Positions 1 through 11,671 of a stretch of 64,000 nucleotides of DNA are shown piece after piece. Position 1 is the stretch's first letter, and each line of letters starts with the position of its first letter. Where the stretch lies: assembly GCA_032358165.1 (NCBI GenBank), contig JAALGY010000017.1, positions 2,604,001 through 2,668,000 on the forward strand, given 5' to 3'. This stretch comes from Diplosphaera chodatii. Taxonomy: Eukaryota > Chlorophyta > Trebouxiophyceae > Prasiolales > Stichococcaceae. The position numbers and the translations under genes were made by a program. The notes below the pieces were generated by a model. The model was given only the letters and a program-made list of their open reading frames with translations, was not told the DNA's origin and searched no databases.

Positions 1-3000
1 CTGCTCAGCACCAAGCCGCACATCGACTACTGGACCGTTGTCGACACTGGTGAGTGCACTCGGACAGTGGTCATGTCTGCTGCGTCCTATTCAGTGAACA
101 CAGATGCACAGTCGAGTGTATCAGCTGGCCAAGCACAACGATCACATGCAGGCTGAGATGGTCTGAGCGTAGTGTGCGTGTGTAAAGTTCATGCCCGTCT
201 GACCATGCCCCATGCTGCTGCAGGGTCGACAGACGACACAGAGGCGATTGTCAGCAAGACCATGGAGGGGGTGCCTGGACAGCTGCTGCATTCGAAATTT
301 CTGGACTTTGCACAGGTCAGCTGTCGTCAACTGTGCCACATGCACTGGTGTGCAGGCTCGCCAAGCTGCAGCAGCCATGTCGTTCCTTAACAGCTCATCG
401 CCTGACCTGAGCTGCTGCCACTGTCCTATCAGCGCTGCAGCGCAGCCACTGCTACATATCAAGCGAGGTTGTTCTTGTTGCAGGCGCGCAATGTGGCGCT
501 GAAGGCGCACGGCCAGAAGACGGCATACGTGGTCGTGCTGGACGCCGACCACACGCTCGACAACGCGTGGCGGATGCGGCTGACATGCGCCCGCCTGGCG
601 CGGGAGTGTGCCCACAGGTGAGATGGCAGACACTGGATACACATGCTGCTCATTCTGCCGAAAGAACAAGACTGGTTGGCGCATCCCAATGACATGTGCT
701 CCACTCGCATGCAGGAGTTTGCAGAGTTTGCCTGAACTAACCCGCACCAGTCATTTTCAGACATTGTCTTGTCCGCTGACTCATCAGCGTCTGGAGTGTT
801 TCGCGCACCACCAGCAAGGCTGAGGAACCATGCCAAACGGTGCTGCAACTGCGTGCAGGTCCATTGACGCCTGCAGCCAGCCGCTGACGATCTCCAAGAC
901 GTACGGCACCAGCTCCCACCTGTGGCTGCGCGGCTTCCCGACTCCAGGTGCCACTGGTTGTAATATAATACTTAGGTGGTGTTCCCATCGATATTTTTGC
1001 TATGGTACCCGAGTAGATGATGTAGCCTTCCACCTGCTGCACGACAAAAGGCTGCTGTGGCATCATCAATATGCAGAAGTGGGATAGAACCAGAGTGTCT
1101 GCCTTGGGGTTGTTTTCCCATAACACATTCGTCCACGCCCTGGCATTTTGCTGCAGGGCTGGGCGAGGAGGAGGGCGGGTGGCACTACAAGTACCCGATC
1201 CACGAGGTGCCGGACAACAAGCTCACAGCCTACCAAGGTATGCTAAGCCGAGGGCTGCTGGCTGTGTCATGTCGGTGCTGATTTGAATTTGAAGAACAGC
1301 GGGGCGGGACATTATCACCCCATGGCTATCTGCAGCAGTCATCTTGCACAGGTTGGTATAGTGGCGTGTGCAGACATTCACTGCTCAGCGTCCAATCAAG
1401 TCCAGGCGCTGACTGGATTGTGGGCGTGGGCCAGAGACCTCCTTGACGAGCGGACGTTCTGGTATTTTGTCACGCAGGGCGGGTGGGGCTGAGCCTGCGG
1501 GTGGTGGTGGAGGCCTTCATTCCACAGGCGGGGCTGCGCTCCTTCAAAAAGAGCCGCAACCGCTGGGAGTTCGACGACCTGCCGCTGCTGCGCTCGCTGC
1601 ATGCCAAGGATCCCAACGACACAAGGTCGCCCATGTTACGCAAATGTATGCTGTTGCTTGCAGCTGCGCTCTGACGGCATGCTGCTCACACGCTGCAGAA
1701 ACCACTGTGCGGGACTGCCTGTTCAGCAGGGCGGGGGCCGCCCCACCCATCCTGAGACCGCAACACAACTCTGTGCGGTCGACTGCCTGCCTCACACCTG
1801 TCTGTGATGCGGGTGCAGGATTACCTTCTACCTGGCGCAGACGCTGATGGCGATCGCGCGGCACGAGGAGGCGTACGGGTGGTACGAGAAACGCGTCGCG
1901 CTGGGCGGCTGGCATGTGAGTGGTGCATTGTGTGACAAGACAGTGCACCCGGTGTGGGCACATGCTCTGAGACAGCCGGAGGAGTGTGCAACGTGGATGG
2001 AATGAGCAACAACATGGTGCTTTGGCAACCAGAAAGGTGGACAGCCCTCCCCCTGGACATCAGTGTGCCCACGTGATGCATGCACCTACTCACTGAAAAA
2101 CAAGTGTCATACTCGTTGTCAGGGTGCGGTTGTTACGATGAGCTGCAACCGATTCCAAAGGCCATCATATGCTTTATATGCTTCCGTGCCTTCGCCTGCA
2201 GGAGGAGCTGTACGAGTCGAAGCTGAAGCAGGCGGCATGCGACCAGGCGCTCGGCCGCTCACCCATTGCAGCACTGAAGGTGCGCAGCCCGATGAAGTGC
2301 TGCAGGTGTGACGCTGCCCCTTCCATGTACTGCCGCACCAGTATGAAAGGGTTTGCTGAATCAGCATTGCTGGAAACTGTCAGGCGGCGCACAAGTTCAT
2401 GCCGTGGCGAGCAGAGCCGCTGTACGAGATCGCCAAGTGGCACGACTCCCAGATCAGCAACTGCTCCAGGGTGGCCGCCTGCGAGACGCAGCACCACCTC
2501 ATGGCCTACCTCCACGGCAAAGAGGTGCGGGGAGTGGCAAGCAGCTTCCTGTCATGCGCTGGCATCTGCTCCAGGGTGCCCGCTAGCACTGTTGAGGGGT
2601 GCATCACAACCCACCTGCAACGGCCACCAAGTGCAAGCGCTGTGCTGGACGTCCGCAGGTTCACGCTGGCAGCAGTTGCGAGATCATAGTCTTGTGCATG
2701 CTATCGGCGTGTCACAGAACCCACAGAAAGCTGACATTGTGTGCGCACTGCAGGCCATGGAGCTGCCGCTGCCGAACAACGACATGCTGTTTGTCGATGT
2801 GAAGGTGCGCAAGCAGGAAGAGCTGCAACAGCGCTACAACAACACGCCAAAGCACAGCTTGCTTGCGGCATTCACCCCGGCTCAGCTGCTGCCTTGACAT
2901 ACGCCACTTGTTATATTGGACTACAGCACATGGCAACGCATCGAAGCTGGTGCTGCAGGTGTACGGTCCAGCAGGCTCTGCAGCAGACATGGTGGCCACG

Positions 3001-3096
3001 CACGGCTGGCACGTGGCCCGCGCCCTGGGCGATGTCTATAGCGTGGGCCTGAAAACGGCGCAGCAGCTGGCCCAGGTGATCTGGCGTAAGGCCTAG
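1..3096 (+). CDS. GT2-type glycosyltransferase with TPR-like C-terminal half (5' partial)
   Basis: The 5' end is outside the window. Exons: 1-49, 224-315, 484-617, 877-947 (or from 859, same frame), 1157-1237, 1478-1625, 1819-1915, 2202-2279, 2384-2524, 2754-2804, 2959-3096, joining in phase to 359 residues and TAG. The first exons give the GT-A fold signatures VDTGSTDDTEAIV and ARNVALKAHG followed by VVVLDADHTL (DxD-like metal site). The later part has FYLAQTLMAIARHEEAYGWY, YEKRVALGGW and AEPLYEIAKW, typical of bacterial and large-virus-type GT2 proteins that carry a TPR-like repeat after the transferase domain. No signal peptide or membrane segment is visible. The sugar donor and acceptor cannot be inferred. 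The 3' boundary is less sure: reading through after 2804 would instead stop at 2897. Confidence 0.8.
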
Positions 3097-3571
3097 ACCC
3101 TACCTGACACCCGTGTCTGATGGACATTGCAGCAACATAGCGAGTGCTACAGCAGGGGCAACATGTTGGCAGACAAATGTGCAGACATATGTGCTGCCAA
3201 CATTGCCATGCCAACATTGTCCAATATGTCCCGTTCAAGCGTGCAGGCAGAGCCAAGTGAGCGGCGGCACAGTATGACGGTCGAGTGGTATGGGAAGCTC
3301 AAGAGCGGGTCCATGTGACGCTGTAGGTTCAGACACGCTGGCCAGTGATCTGAAGTAGGCTGAGGTCTGACACCGTCGGAGCAGAAGGCTGCCTGCAGCA
3401 AGACTAGCCACGAACAGAAGGTGTTTGATTTGGTGGTATTGGAATGTCGAAGGACTGGGCGGATTGCTGGAGCAGGAACAGTCCTCTTACACATGCAGCT
3501 GCCACGTTGAACGTGTGTAAACCACCGTTGATTCTAGCAACATCGACTGATGCGCAGCTGATCTGTCCATG
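3097..3571. other. Intergenic, convergent 3' flanks
   Basis: This region separates the glycosyltransferase stop from the helicase stop on the opposite strand. It holds no supportable gene. An imperfect inverted repeat is visible, with ATGTTGGCAG at 3163-3172 and its exact complement at 3194-3203, followed by further copies of CCAACATTG. It could form a 3' hairpin. Confidence 0.6.
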
Positions 3572-6500
3572 CTAGCGCTTGCGGCTCTTCCCCTTGCGCA
3601 CGTTGCGCTTCGGCTGGAACCCCGGCTGCCCTGGCTTCCTCTGCAGGAAGGGCAACATGAAGTATCAGACGCAACTTGTGGCGACAGGCAGCAATGCTTC
3701 GTGCAGCCTCGTGACGGCAGCACCCACTCAGTGAACATCTCACTCATAGACCTGTGAGGCCTGACCACGTTGCAATGTTCCCATGGGTCACTCCTACACT
3801 TCCACAAGTTTGATGTCTGCGGTCACCTTGACTTTGATCTTGGCTGCTGCCGCCTCTGCCTCTGTCAGCGACTCCATGGCATCCCCTCGCTTTGGAGCCC
3901 GCAAGAAGCCACCCTTGAGCGGGTCCCGCCCCGCATTCATCTTCCGCCTCTTCTTGAGCGGCAGCACTGGTGATGCGGAAAGCCACACGCCACTCAGTCG
4001 CATGCAGAAATGCATATGAGGAGGCTGCTCCTTGAACGATTCAGCTCTGCCTGCGTTCTTTGCCCTTGTGTCACTGACAATTTATAAAACCTGCAACATG
4101 CCCAACTTCAAGGAAACCATGCTGCGGAGATGGGCGCAGCACGCTCCTAACGAAATGGGCATGATGCAGGCTCAGGGCTTCTGGGTATATGCTGCTGGGT
4201 GTGATTCCCATGAACATATGAGGTGCAGGTTCTGACAGCTGCTCTGGTGCGTAGACGGTCCCCACCTTTGCGCTGGCTGTCCTGCTGCACCGCCTCCGTG
4301 CCCGCGTCCTTCAGGTACGCCGGCAAATGCTTCAGGTGCGCGGGCGGCGGCGCCCTGTGCAGCGCCTGCATGGCACGGGCAACATTCATCCAGCATGCCA
4401 GAGCTGACACGAAGGGCTTGATATACATGCTCCACCTGCAGCCTACTGCTGTGGCATGATCGTTGATGCAAGGGTCTGCTTTCTTTGATGCCAAATCTGA
4501 GGTCCTCAAGCTGCTCGGTTGACATGGGGCACCTTGTCGTGGCGCAGCAGCGCCAGGTCGCCGGGGTGCGCCTCGAAGTGCGCCTTGAGCCGCTCCGAGT
4601 TCAGCAGCTCCAGCCGCAGCTCCTTCGCCCTCGCCTGCACCAGCAGGGTTTGGCTACATGATGTTTAATCAAAGAAAGCCTGCTGGCTACAGAACACCAT
4701 GCCAACCCGGCAAAACAGTAGTTTCTTCTACCGATGCTGTGGGACAGACTGCTGAGAAGAGCCTTGGGTGAGATGGTGAGATATTCGCAACAAAGATTCA
4801 AGAGTGGTCACGTTGATAACTGAGAGCAGCCGGCGCACCTCCTTGATGACGGACTTGGTCAGGGACCGCGCCACGTCCTCTGCCCTGTAGCGCAGCGCCT
4901 CGGTGGCCGCCTTCGTCAGCCGGGTGAAGGGCTTCAGCGCCGGCTCCGGCTTGTCTTCATCGGCTGCACCATTTGCATCGGCATCTGCTGCGGGCGCTGC
5001 GCCATTTTGGGTAGCCGCGGTGGGCCGCCCGCCTGCATCGCAGCAGGCAGATTACCATCAAGCAATATCCAGACACTGACACACACGTTCCAACTGCATC
5101 AGCGTAGCAGCTGAATGCCACTTGCAGGTGTTCTGTGCTTGGTTGTGGAGGTTGGCTGCACAGCAACTGCTGATAAACGATTTTGGCACAAGGCGAGGAG
5201 AGCTGATCCATGCAGCAAGCAGCAGGTAGCTCCTGAACTGCTGACAGCCTTAGAAGCACCCCTGGCCCTGCATACCAGCTACACTCAAAGCTTCCATATA
5301 TGATAGTCATGTAGTCTGCCGGCAGTTGTAGCCGGTACATCTCAAGCATGCATTGCAGAGGTGCTAGCAGACATCTCATGCTGCAAGTATTCATGGGCCC
5401 ACAACGCATATCCATCAACAGGCTGGCACAGCACGAATGACCGCAGGTGGGTTGGCCTGAACTGCTTGGTGGCCTCATATGCTGCTATATTCCCCAATCA
5501 CGGCATTGAAAAGGAAGGCTTGCTGACGCTCACAGCTCACCTGACAGCGCCTCCTCGATCTCGTTGGCCAGTGCCGCATCACGCGGCGACAGCAGGCTGA
5601 CAGCGGTGCCCTGGTGCCCGGCGCGCCCCGTGCGGCCCACCCTGTGGACATATGTGCGCACATCCGGCGGCGGGTGCACATTCACCACCGTGCGCACCCC
5701 CTTGAAGTCGATGCCCCTGCACACGTACATGCTACATGTCCACCGGATGGTCAACATTGGGCAGGACCTATGCATGCTAGCATCATGGCCTGTGCAATAG
5801 CAGCACCGCCCTTTTGTGTGTGTGCACTGGCAGCTGCGTCAACGTGTGTTTTTCCATACCTCTGCTGATGTTGTCGTTTGCTATGCAACAGCCCGCACAA
5901 CAACACAAAGTGCCTGCTGCACACGAGCGCCCGCGAGCATGCCAAAACACATAAAGCCTGCACACCTGGTGACGCTGAACTCGGCATCGCGCTCGTCGCT
6001 GGGCGTCTGCCGCTTCCTGCTGCCCTTCTTGCCCTTGGCTGCCGCGGGTTTTGCCTCTGCCGCCGGCTGCTCCTCGCCGCCCTCGGGGTCGTCTGCTGCC
6101 GGCTGCTGCTTGGGCACCGTCAGGGCGTCCGTGGCAATCAGGTAGTCGAAGAGCCCCCGGTTGAATTGCTGCAGATTGAGACGCAGGACCAGTCAAATGG
6201 TAGTGATGTTGTCACGATATGTGCCGAGCTCCACTGAGGTACACAGACATGGCATCGCAGCAGAACGTGCTGTCAATGCAGTAGTTGTGAGGCCCATGAC
6301 ATGCAGGCCCACGACGTGCAGGCAAAACAATGGTTGACCTGGAGGATGTGGTGCCGGGAGTTGACGGGCAGCTCCGCGTTCAGCACCGCAGCGCGCAGCC
6401 CGAAGGACTCCAGGAACAGGCGCAGCCGGAAGCCCGAGTCGATGCTGTTGACGAACAGCAGCACGCGCTTGTGCAGCAGCCCCAGCCGCAGCAGCGCCAG

Positions 6501-8866
6501 CACCGCCAGCAGCCGGTCGTTCCTGCAGCAAGGGGCAGAATGGGTTGATTACTGCACCAGTGCTGCAGCACCTGATCACGCACTGGCATGCTGTGGCTGT
6601 GCACGACTGACAGATAGAATGCTCATTGTCAGATCAGTGGATCGCCCAGATGACACCAACGAGCATGTGCTGCTTTGCACCTGCTGATCATAGTCATCAG
6701 TGACAACGCACTGTAGTATTGCTCAATGCCAGCAGCAAGCTGGATGCATCCCGTGCACACTTCATAAGCAGACATAATGGTCAAAGCACGCACTCTGCAC
6801 ATGGCAGGGCAAAGTGCTGGATCTCCGCCGCGGCGCCTGCGCCAGCAGCGACAGCAGTGCCGCCCGCTGCGTCCCTCCCTGCCTCCGGCAGCGCCAGCAG
6901 GTCCAGCGTCACTGGGTTGTGCAGCACCTGCATGGTTGCAGATACTAGGTGACGGAATGGTTTCACAGAATGGGCCGCTTCTGCACCTCAGGCTGCGGGC
7001 AGTTCTGCTGGCATATACCTGCCCGTATTTGCTACCCACGGTTATGCCACTGGGCCTGATGCAACCAGTCGCAGCATCCGCAGCGGTCGCAGCACCCAGA
7101 GCAAGCAGTGCAACAATGACAAGGAGCATTCACAGCGCTCATGATTTTGAAGGCAGGCAGTGGTGCAATGGTCGTCACCAGCGCCTGGAGGCGCTCCAAG
7201 TCAGCAGAGGTGGTGGCGCTCATCAGCAGGCACTGGCACGACCGTGGCACCTGCACGCACGCCATCTCCAGGATCAACATGGTGCTGATGGTTCAGGACG
7301 ACCTGTGGTGCCAGATGGCTACCACTGGCAGGTGCGCGGCACTCTGCGCTGCTGAACACAAATGAGAGGTGCTGGCAACGAGCAATTCTGCCGGCATGGC
7401 AGCCGCCTTGAGGTGTCAGCTCGAGAGGACTGCGCAGCTGTGCCTGTTGAGCCACAGGGTGTGTGAATCAAATGAACGGCCTGCAACTGCTAAGCCGCAC
7501 ATGTCCCTTTGCACTGCTGTGACGCAACAACACGGCCCGCGGGATGCAGCAATGCTGGACAGCCACAGAAGACAGAAAGGAGAAGAGCATTTTTGCAGGC
7601 ATGCAGCTGACTTGTGCGCACGCACCATTGGGCCTGCAGCATGACATTCCCTAGGTATCTGAGCATTCATCTGGCATGCACCTGGGGTGCAATCGCCTGC
7701 AGGTCCGCCTCGTGGCCGTAGGACAGCAGCAGGTCGGCCTCATCCAGCACCAGCACCGCCAGCCGACCCAGCACACGCCCCGCCAGCGACCCTTCCCTGA
7801 GCGCCTGCATGCGTGCACCAACACTGCTGGTCAGTCCATAGCAGCTGAACGCCTCGCACGAGAGCAGCACAGCCACAGCTAGGTGTTGTTTTCACATTGT
7901 GACCATGGCCAATGCGTAGCAGCCGGGCCATGCCGAGCGCATACAGGTTGCATCCACACCCGGCATTTCCTGTTGAGCCGCTTGGCAACGGCAACACTAT
8001 ACACTGATTTATCAGCCGGGCATGAGAATATGCTGAGAATCGTCGTGCCCCTACCTGTGCAATGCGGCCGGGGGTGGCCACGACAACCTGCCCCGCGGTG
8101 GCGATGGCGGTGCGCTGCGCGGCCGCCGAGCCCCTGTCCACCAGCGACGTCACCGCCAGCTCGGCGCCGCAGTGCTGCGCGATGGCCGCCGCCTCCTCCC
8201 GCACCTGCAAAAAAGTTATGTTCAAGCTATACTCTTGGAGCATTCATGACGCAGGCAATGTGCGCTCGCGATACAGCTGCCTCCGCATCATCTGGATCGT
8301 GCATGCATCATGACCAGAGCTGCCTTGATACGAACTTCTGATGTTTGTTCTGCAGACAGCGATGTGCTGACCTGCTCGCACAGCTCGCGGGAGGGCACGA
8401 GGACGAGCGCCTGCCAGCCGGCGCGCCCCTTGCCGCCGGTCAGCACCGCCTGCAGCGCCGGCAGCAGGTACGCCAGCGTCTTGCCGCTGCCGGTGCGTGC
8501 GCGCGCCACGATGTCCTTGCCCTCCAGGGCCTGCATATCAGCGCATGTAGGCGACCTTTTGGGTGTGTGTGACGGTGTGCGCATGCAGTGAAGTGGACGG
8601 TCAACCGTGAAGCAACGGCAGCCAGCGCATTTGGGATTTCATGATCATGTGGAGCAAGAACGTCGTTTGCATTGGAAAGGCCATATGCTCTGCAGCATAA
8701 ATCTGGGCTGCTCTGCAATGCGGCGCATGTGGCGGATGCACATGCCAAGCTGCGGCCTTGCCTTGGGTATAGACGCCGACTGCACGGCTGTGGGAGTCGC
8801 CAGGCCTCGTTTGGCAATTGCACGCAGCAGTCGGGGGTCTAGCCCTGTCTCCTCGAAGCACGACAT
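3572..8866 (-). CDS. DDX56: DEAD-box ATP-dependent RNA helicase, DDX56/Dbp9/RH16 type
   Basis: A nucleolar helicase for 60S ribosome assembly (family knowledge). Fourteen exons: 8866-8762, 8530-8372, 8204-8055, 7804-7682, 7250-7179, 6927-6794, 6522-6339, 6168-5966, 5716-5541, 5032-4839, 4634-4533, 4365-4266, 3966-3833, 3640-3572, giving 634 residues with every phase closing. Visible motifs: Q motif from residue 4, ARTGSGKT at 46-53 (Walker A), VLDEAD with DEAD at 159-162, SAT at 190-192, and [10 protein letters not shown] at 401-410. The C-terminal [20 protein letters not shown], the HLPAYL segment and the basic tail ending GKSRKR are diagnostic of the Dbp9/DDX56 subgroup. A charged, K/A-rich insertion lies between the ATD motif and RGIDF, as in Dbp9 relatives. 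The first intron starts with GC (donor at 8761-8760), not GT. Confidence 0.95.
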
Positions 8867-9591
8867 GGTGCCTCGGCGGCTAGCAGCAGCAACAACAAAC
8901 TTCCCACGGATTCAGCGCCTCTTACAGCATCCGGATATGACTCCTCGAATTGTTTGCAGTTGCTGTATACTTGTCCAAGGCCGTGCACTCAGAGGGCACT
9001 GCTATTGTTTGCAGCAATGTGTCTCAGCTGCAGAAGTGATATGACACGGTTCGCTCAGCGCATGTTGCACAGCAGCAAGCACAGGTGTATGCATGACTAT
9101 CCAACAAAGCGCGAGATGCAACATGCCGCTCGGGTGCTCCGGCAAACACGGTCAGACCAGTGCTGCAGGGTGGTGTGGGGTGCTGGGCAGATGGCAGCGC
9201 TGTTGGGGTTACGGGTAGCGTGCCAACGCCAGTTCGTCCTTGCCAACTACATACGCAGGGAGGGACTCTCGTCATGTGTGCATTGTCAATAGAGCGACGG
9301 TGGGGACGGCTGTGCGTTGTGCCGGCGGTGGCAGGCGGGATTGCGGCCACATGGCTACACCTTCCCCTACATGACTTCTTCCTGACCATGCTTACATACG
9401 CTGCAGCGTTCTGACACGGCCCATGTAGCAGGGTGTGCAGCACTGCGGGCATCATCGATCAACGCAGGACAGCAAACTCCATTCCTGCGCTACGATGCCA
9501 CAGCTTCCGGCTTGGCGTCCAGCGGACGCCCCATCCCAACAAGCCCCTTGCCACAGGCAGCTGACCCTTTTCCTTGCAAATGGCGTGCGCC
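8867..9591. other. Intergenic: helicase upstream region and RPS9 3' flank
   Basis: Both neighbours are on the minus strand, so this 725-bp stretch must hold the DDX56 promoter and 5' UTR and the RPS9 3' UTR. I see no conserved coding segment, repeat or TATA-like element that I can support. Confidence 0.6.
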
Positions 9592-11223
9592 TTACTCCTC
9601 GTCCTCGTCGTCGCCGGCATCCTCGTCGCCGCCGCCGCTCTTCTTCGACTTGGACCTACACAGTTGACAGAGCACATGTTAGCAACATAAAGCTGGAACC
9701 CACCCAGCCTGATCAACACATGCCCTTACAGCGTCGTGCTACAATCCTGCAGCCGATGTGCCAACAGGCTGCAAAGAGTGTGGCAACGGCACGGCTGCAG
9801 CGAGAGCGGGGCGCACTTGAGGTTGCGGCGCTTGTTGCGGCCCGGGCGGCCGCCGCCGAAGGGGCTGTTGAGCGCAAAGTCGATGTGCTTCTGGCTGTCC
9901 ACGCGCACCATAAACGACGGCACGTTCACGATCTGCTTGCCAACCCTGCCGTCGCAGAGCATGCACACCATCAGCAGCTGCCCTCAGACCTTACAGGTGC
10001 TTTGTCTGACAATCCTCTTCGTAGGTCAACCTGCCAGTAGAATGTAAAAGCATACAGCAGACGTCACGAACTGCCAAATGAACATGCAGTCCAGAGCAGC
10101 ACTGCCATGCACCCGACGCACAAACAGGGGCTGCGCACCGGATGTGGCGCTGGCGGATGAGCACGCGCGCATGGTAGATGGACTTGGCCAGGCCCAGCTT
10201 GAAGACGAGCGTCTGCAGGCGGCGCTCCAGGAAGTCGGCTGGCAGCAGCGCGAGCACGTAATCCAGCTGGTTCTGCCCCTCCTCCAGCAGCCCGTACCGG
10301 TACATCCGCCGCATCAGCGCCTCGCCCTCGAACAGCCGCTTGGTGTCCTGTGTCGGCCAGCACGTCCCCGTCAGCCTTGAATCCCAAGTGTGCGACCATC
10401 TGCATGACGCTTGTCGGCAGCACAGGCGTCTAGACGTTGGCAGGGCAGAGAGATGTCATCCAGAGAGGATTCGGGAGCCAGACAGCTCGGTCGGAGGCGC
10501 CAATCATGCAGGTAGTGGTGGACTATTGAATGCAGTGCAGTACTGCCCGCCAAGCAGCACCTGAGAACACGGCACCGTGCCTTGCAAAGGATGGCAGCAA
10601 ACGGGACGTAACGAGGCATCCATTGCGTTGCATGTAAACTGCCTGACTGACATTCGAAGCTGCTGCATGGGCGTCGCAGCCGCATCTGCAGTTTGCGGCA
10701 CTGTGCTGACCGCTGCAGCAGCTGCTGACCCATATCCTCCTCTGCCCCCCATCATGAGTCTGAGTGATCCGCCAGACGCGAGTATGTGCACGGCAGCAAC
10801 TGACCTTGTCGTCGAGCGTCAGCAGGGTTCTGGCAGCCTTCCGGATCTTCGACAGAGCTGCCTGCACCCGCCAGAGCTCCCGCTTGTTCCGGAGGCCATA
10901 CTCGCCCACCAGCTTCAGCTCTGCGTCCAGCCGCTCCTTCTCGAACGGCCGCCGCGGCTTCTTAAAGGTCTTGCCATCTGCAGAAACAAGGCATCAGTGT
11001 CAGGACTTGAGTCTTCGGGCGCCCCCCGCTACGCCTGCAACTACCTCCAGAGCCTGCCAAATGTCCGTGCGCAGCGCCACGCATGGCAAGCTGAGCCTAG
11101 CCCTCAAGCAGCAACTCTTGACGGCTGCAACATCCCCAGCAGCCATGTGGTCGACTTCAGCAGCGATGGGGCCGGCAGCCGGCGGGGGCACTCACAGTTG
11201 TGATAGAAGGCGACGTGCGGCAT
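9592..11223 (-). CDS. RPS9: 40S ribosomal protein S9 (uS4)
   Basis: A structural protein of the small cytosolic ribosomal subunit that binds 18S rRNA. Five exons: 11223-11196, 10977-10805, 10347-10139, 9945-9817, 9655-9592, giving 200 residues, close to the usual eukaryotic length. The start MPHVAFYHN followed by [18 protein letters not shown] matches the conserved N-terminus. Other family signatures are [14 protein letters not shown], the S4 RNA-binding segment [15 protein letters not shown] followed by [14 protein letters not shown], and [17 protein letters not shown]. The acidic [12 protein letters not shown] tail is as in plants. Intron 1 falls after only nine codons, a common arrangement in ribosomal protein genes. 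It is arranged head to head with NBP35. Confidence 0.97.
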
Positions 11224-11671
11224 GGTGCCCGCAGCTGCCCTCCGCCGCTGGCCACCTGGAAAGGTCACACTAACTTGGGCGCTCCCTGCTTGACGGCCCC
11301 ACTCAGGGTTTTTGTCCGGCCTAGATTCGCAACAGCGGGACTACCGCTACAGTACCGCGCATACACTGCAAACCGTTGTATTGGTACTCTCTGTGCCCAA
11401 ATGTGAGCCTGACATGTGATCTGCTGTCAATCTGCAGGCGGGTTTCACATGACGAAGCGGGCGGTGAGACATGTTCAAGAAGGGACTATTACATAATCCC
11501 TGCTTCCATTGCTTCCCTGTCACTAAGCCTGACCAAAACAGAGGTGCAGCGACACAAACAGCTTGTCTGCGACAGCCCCGTGAACCGCAATACTCAAGTT
11601 AACGGCTACAGAAGCTTGCGAGGACCGTCAGACGCTCCGTTGTCACCAGTGCCTGAGGTTAGAAACCCATC
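11224..11671. promoter_or_regulatory. Divergent promoter region between RPS9 and NBP35
   Basis: These 448 bp separate two divergently transcribed start codons, so both promoters and 5' UTRs must lie here unless there are non-coding upstream exons. No specific element could be assigned by eye. The call rests on gene orientation only. Confidence 0.5.
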
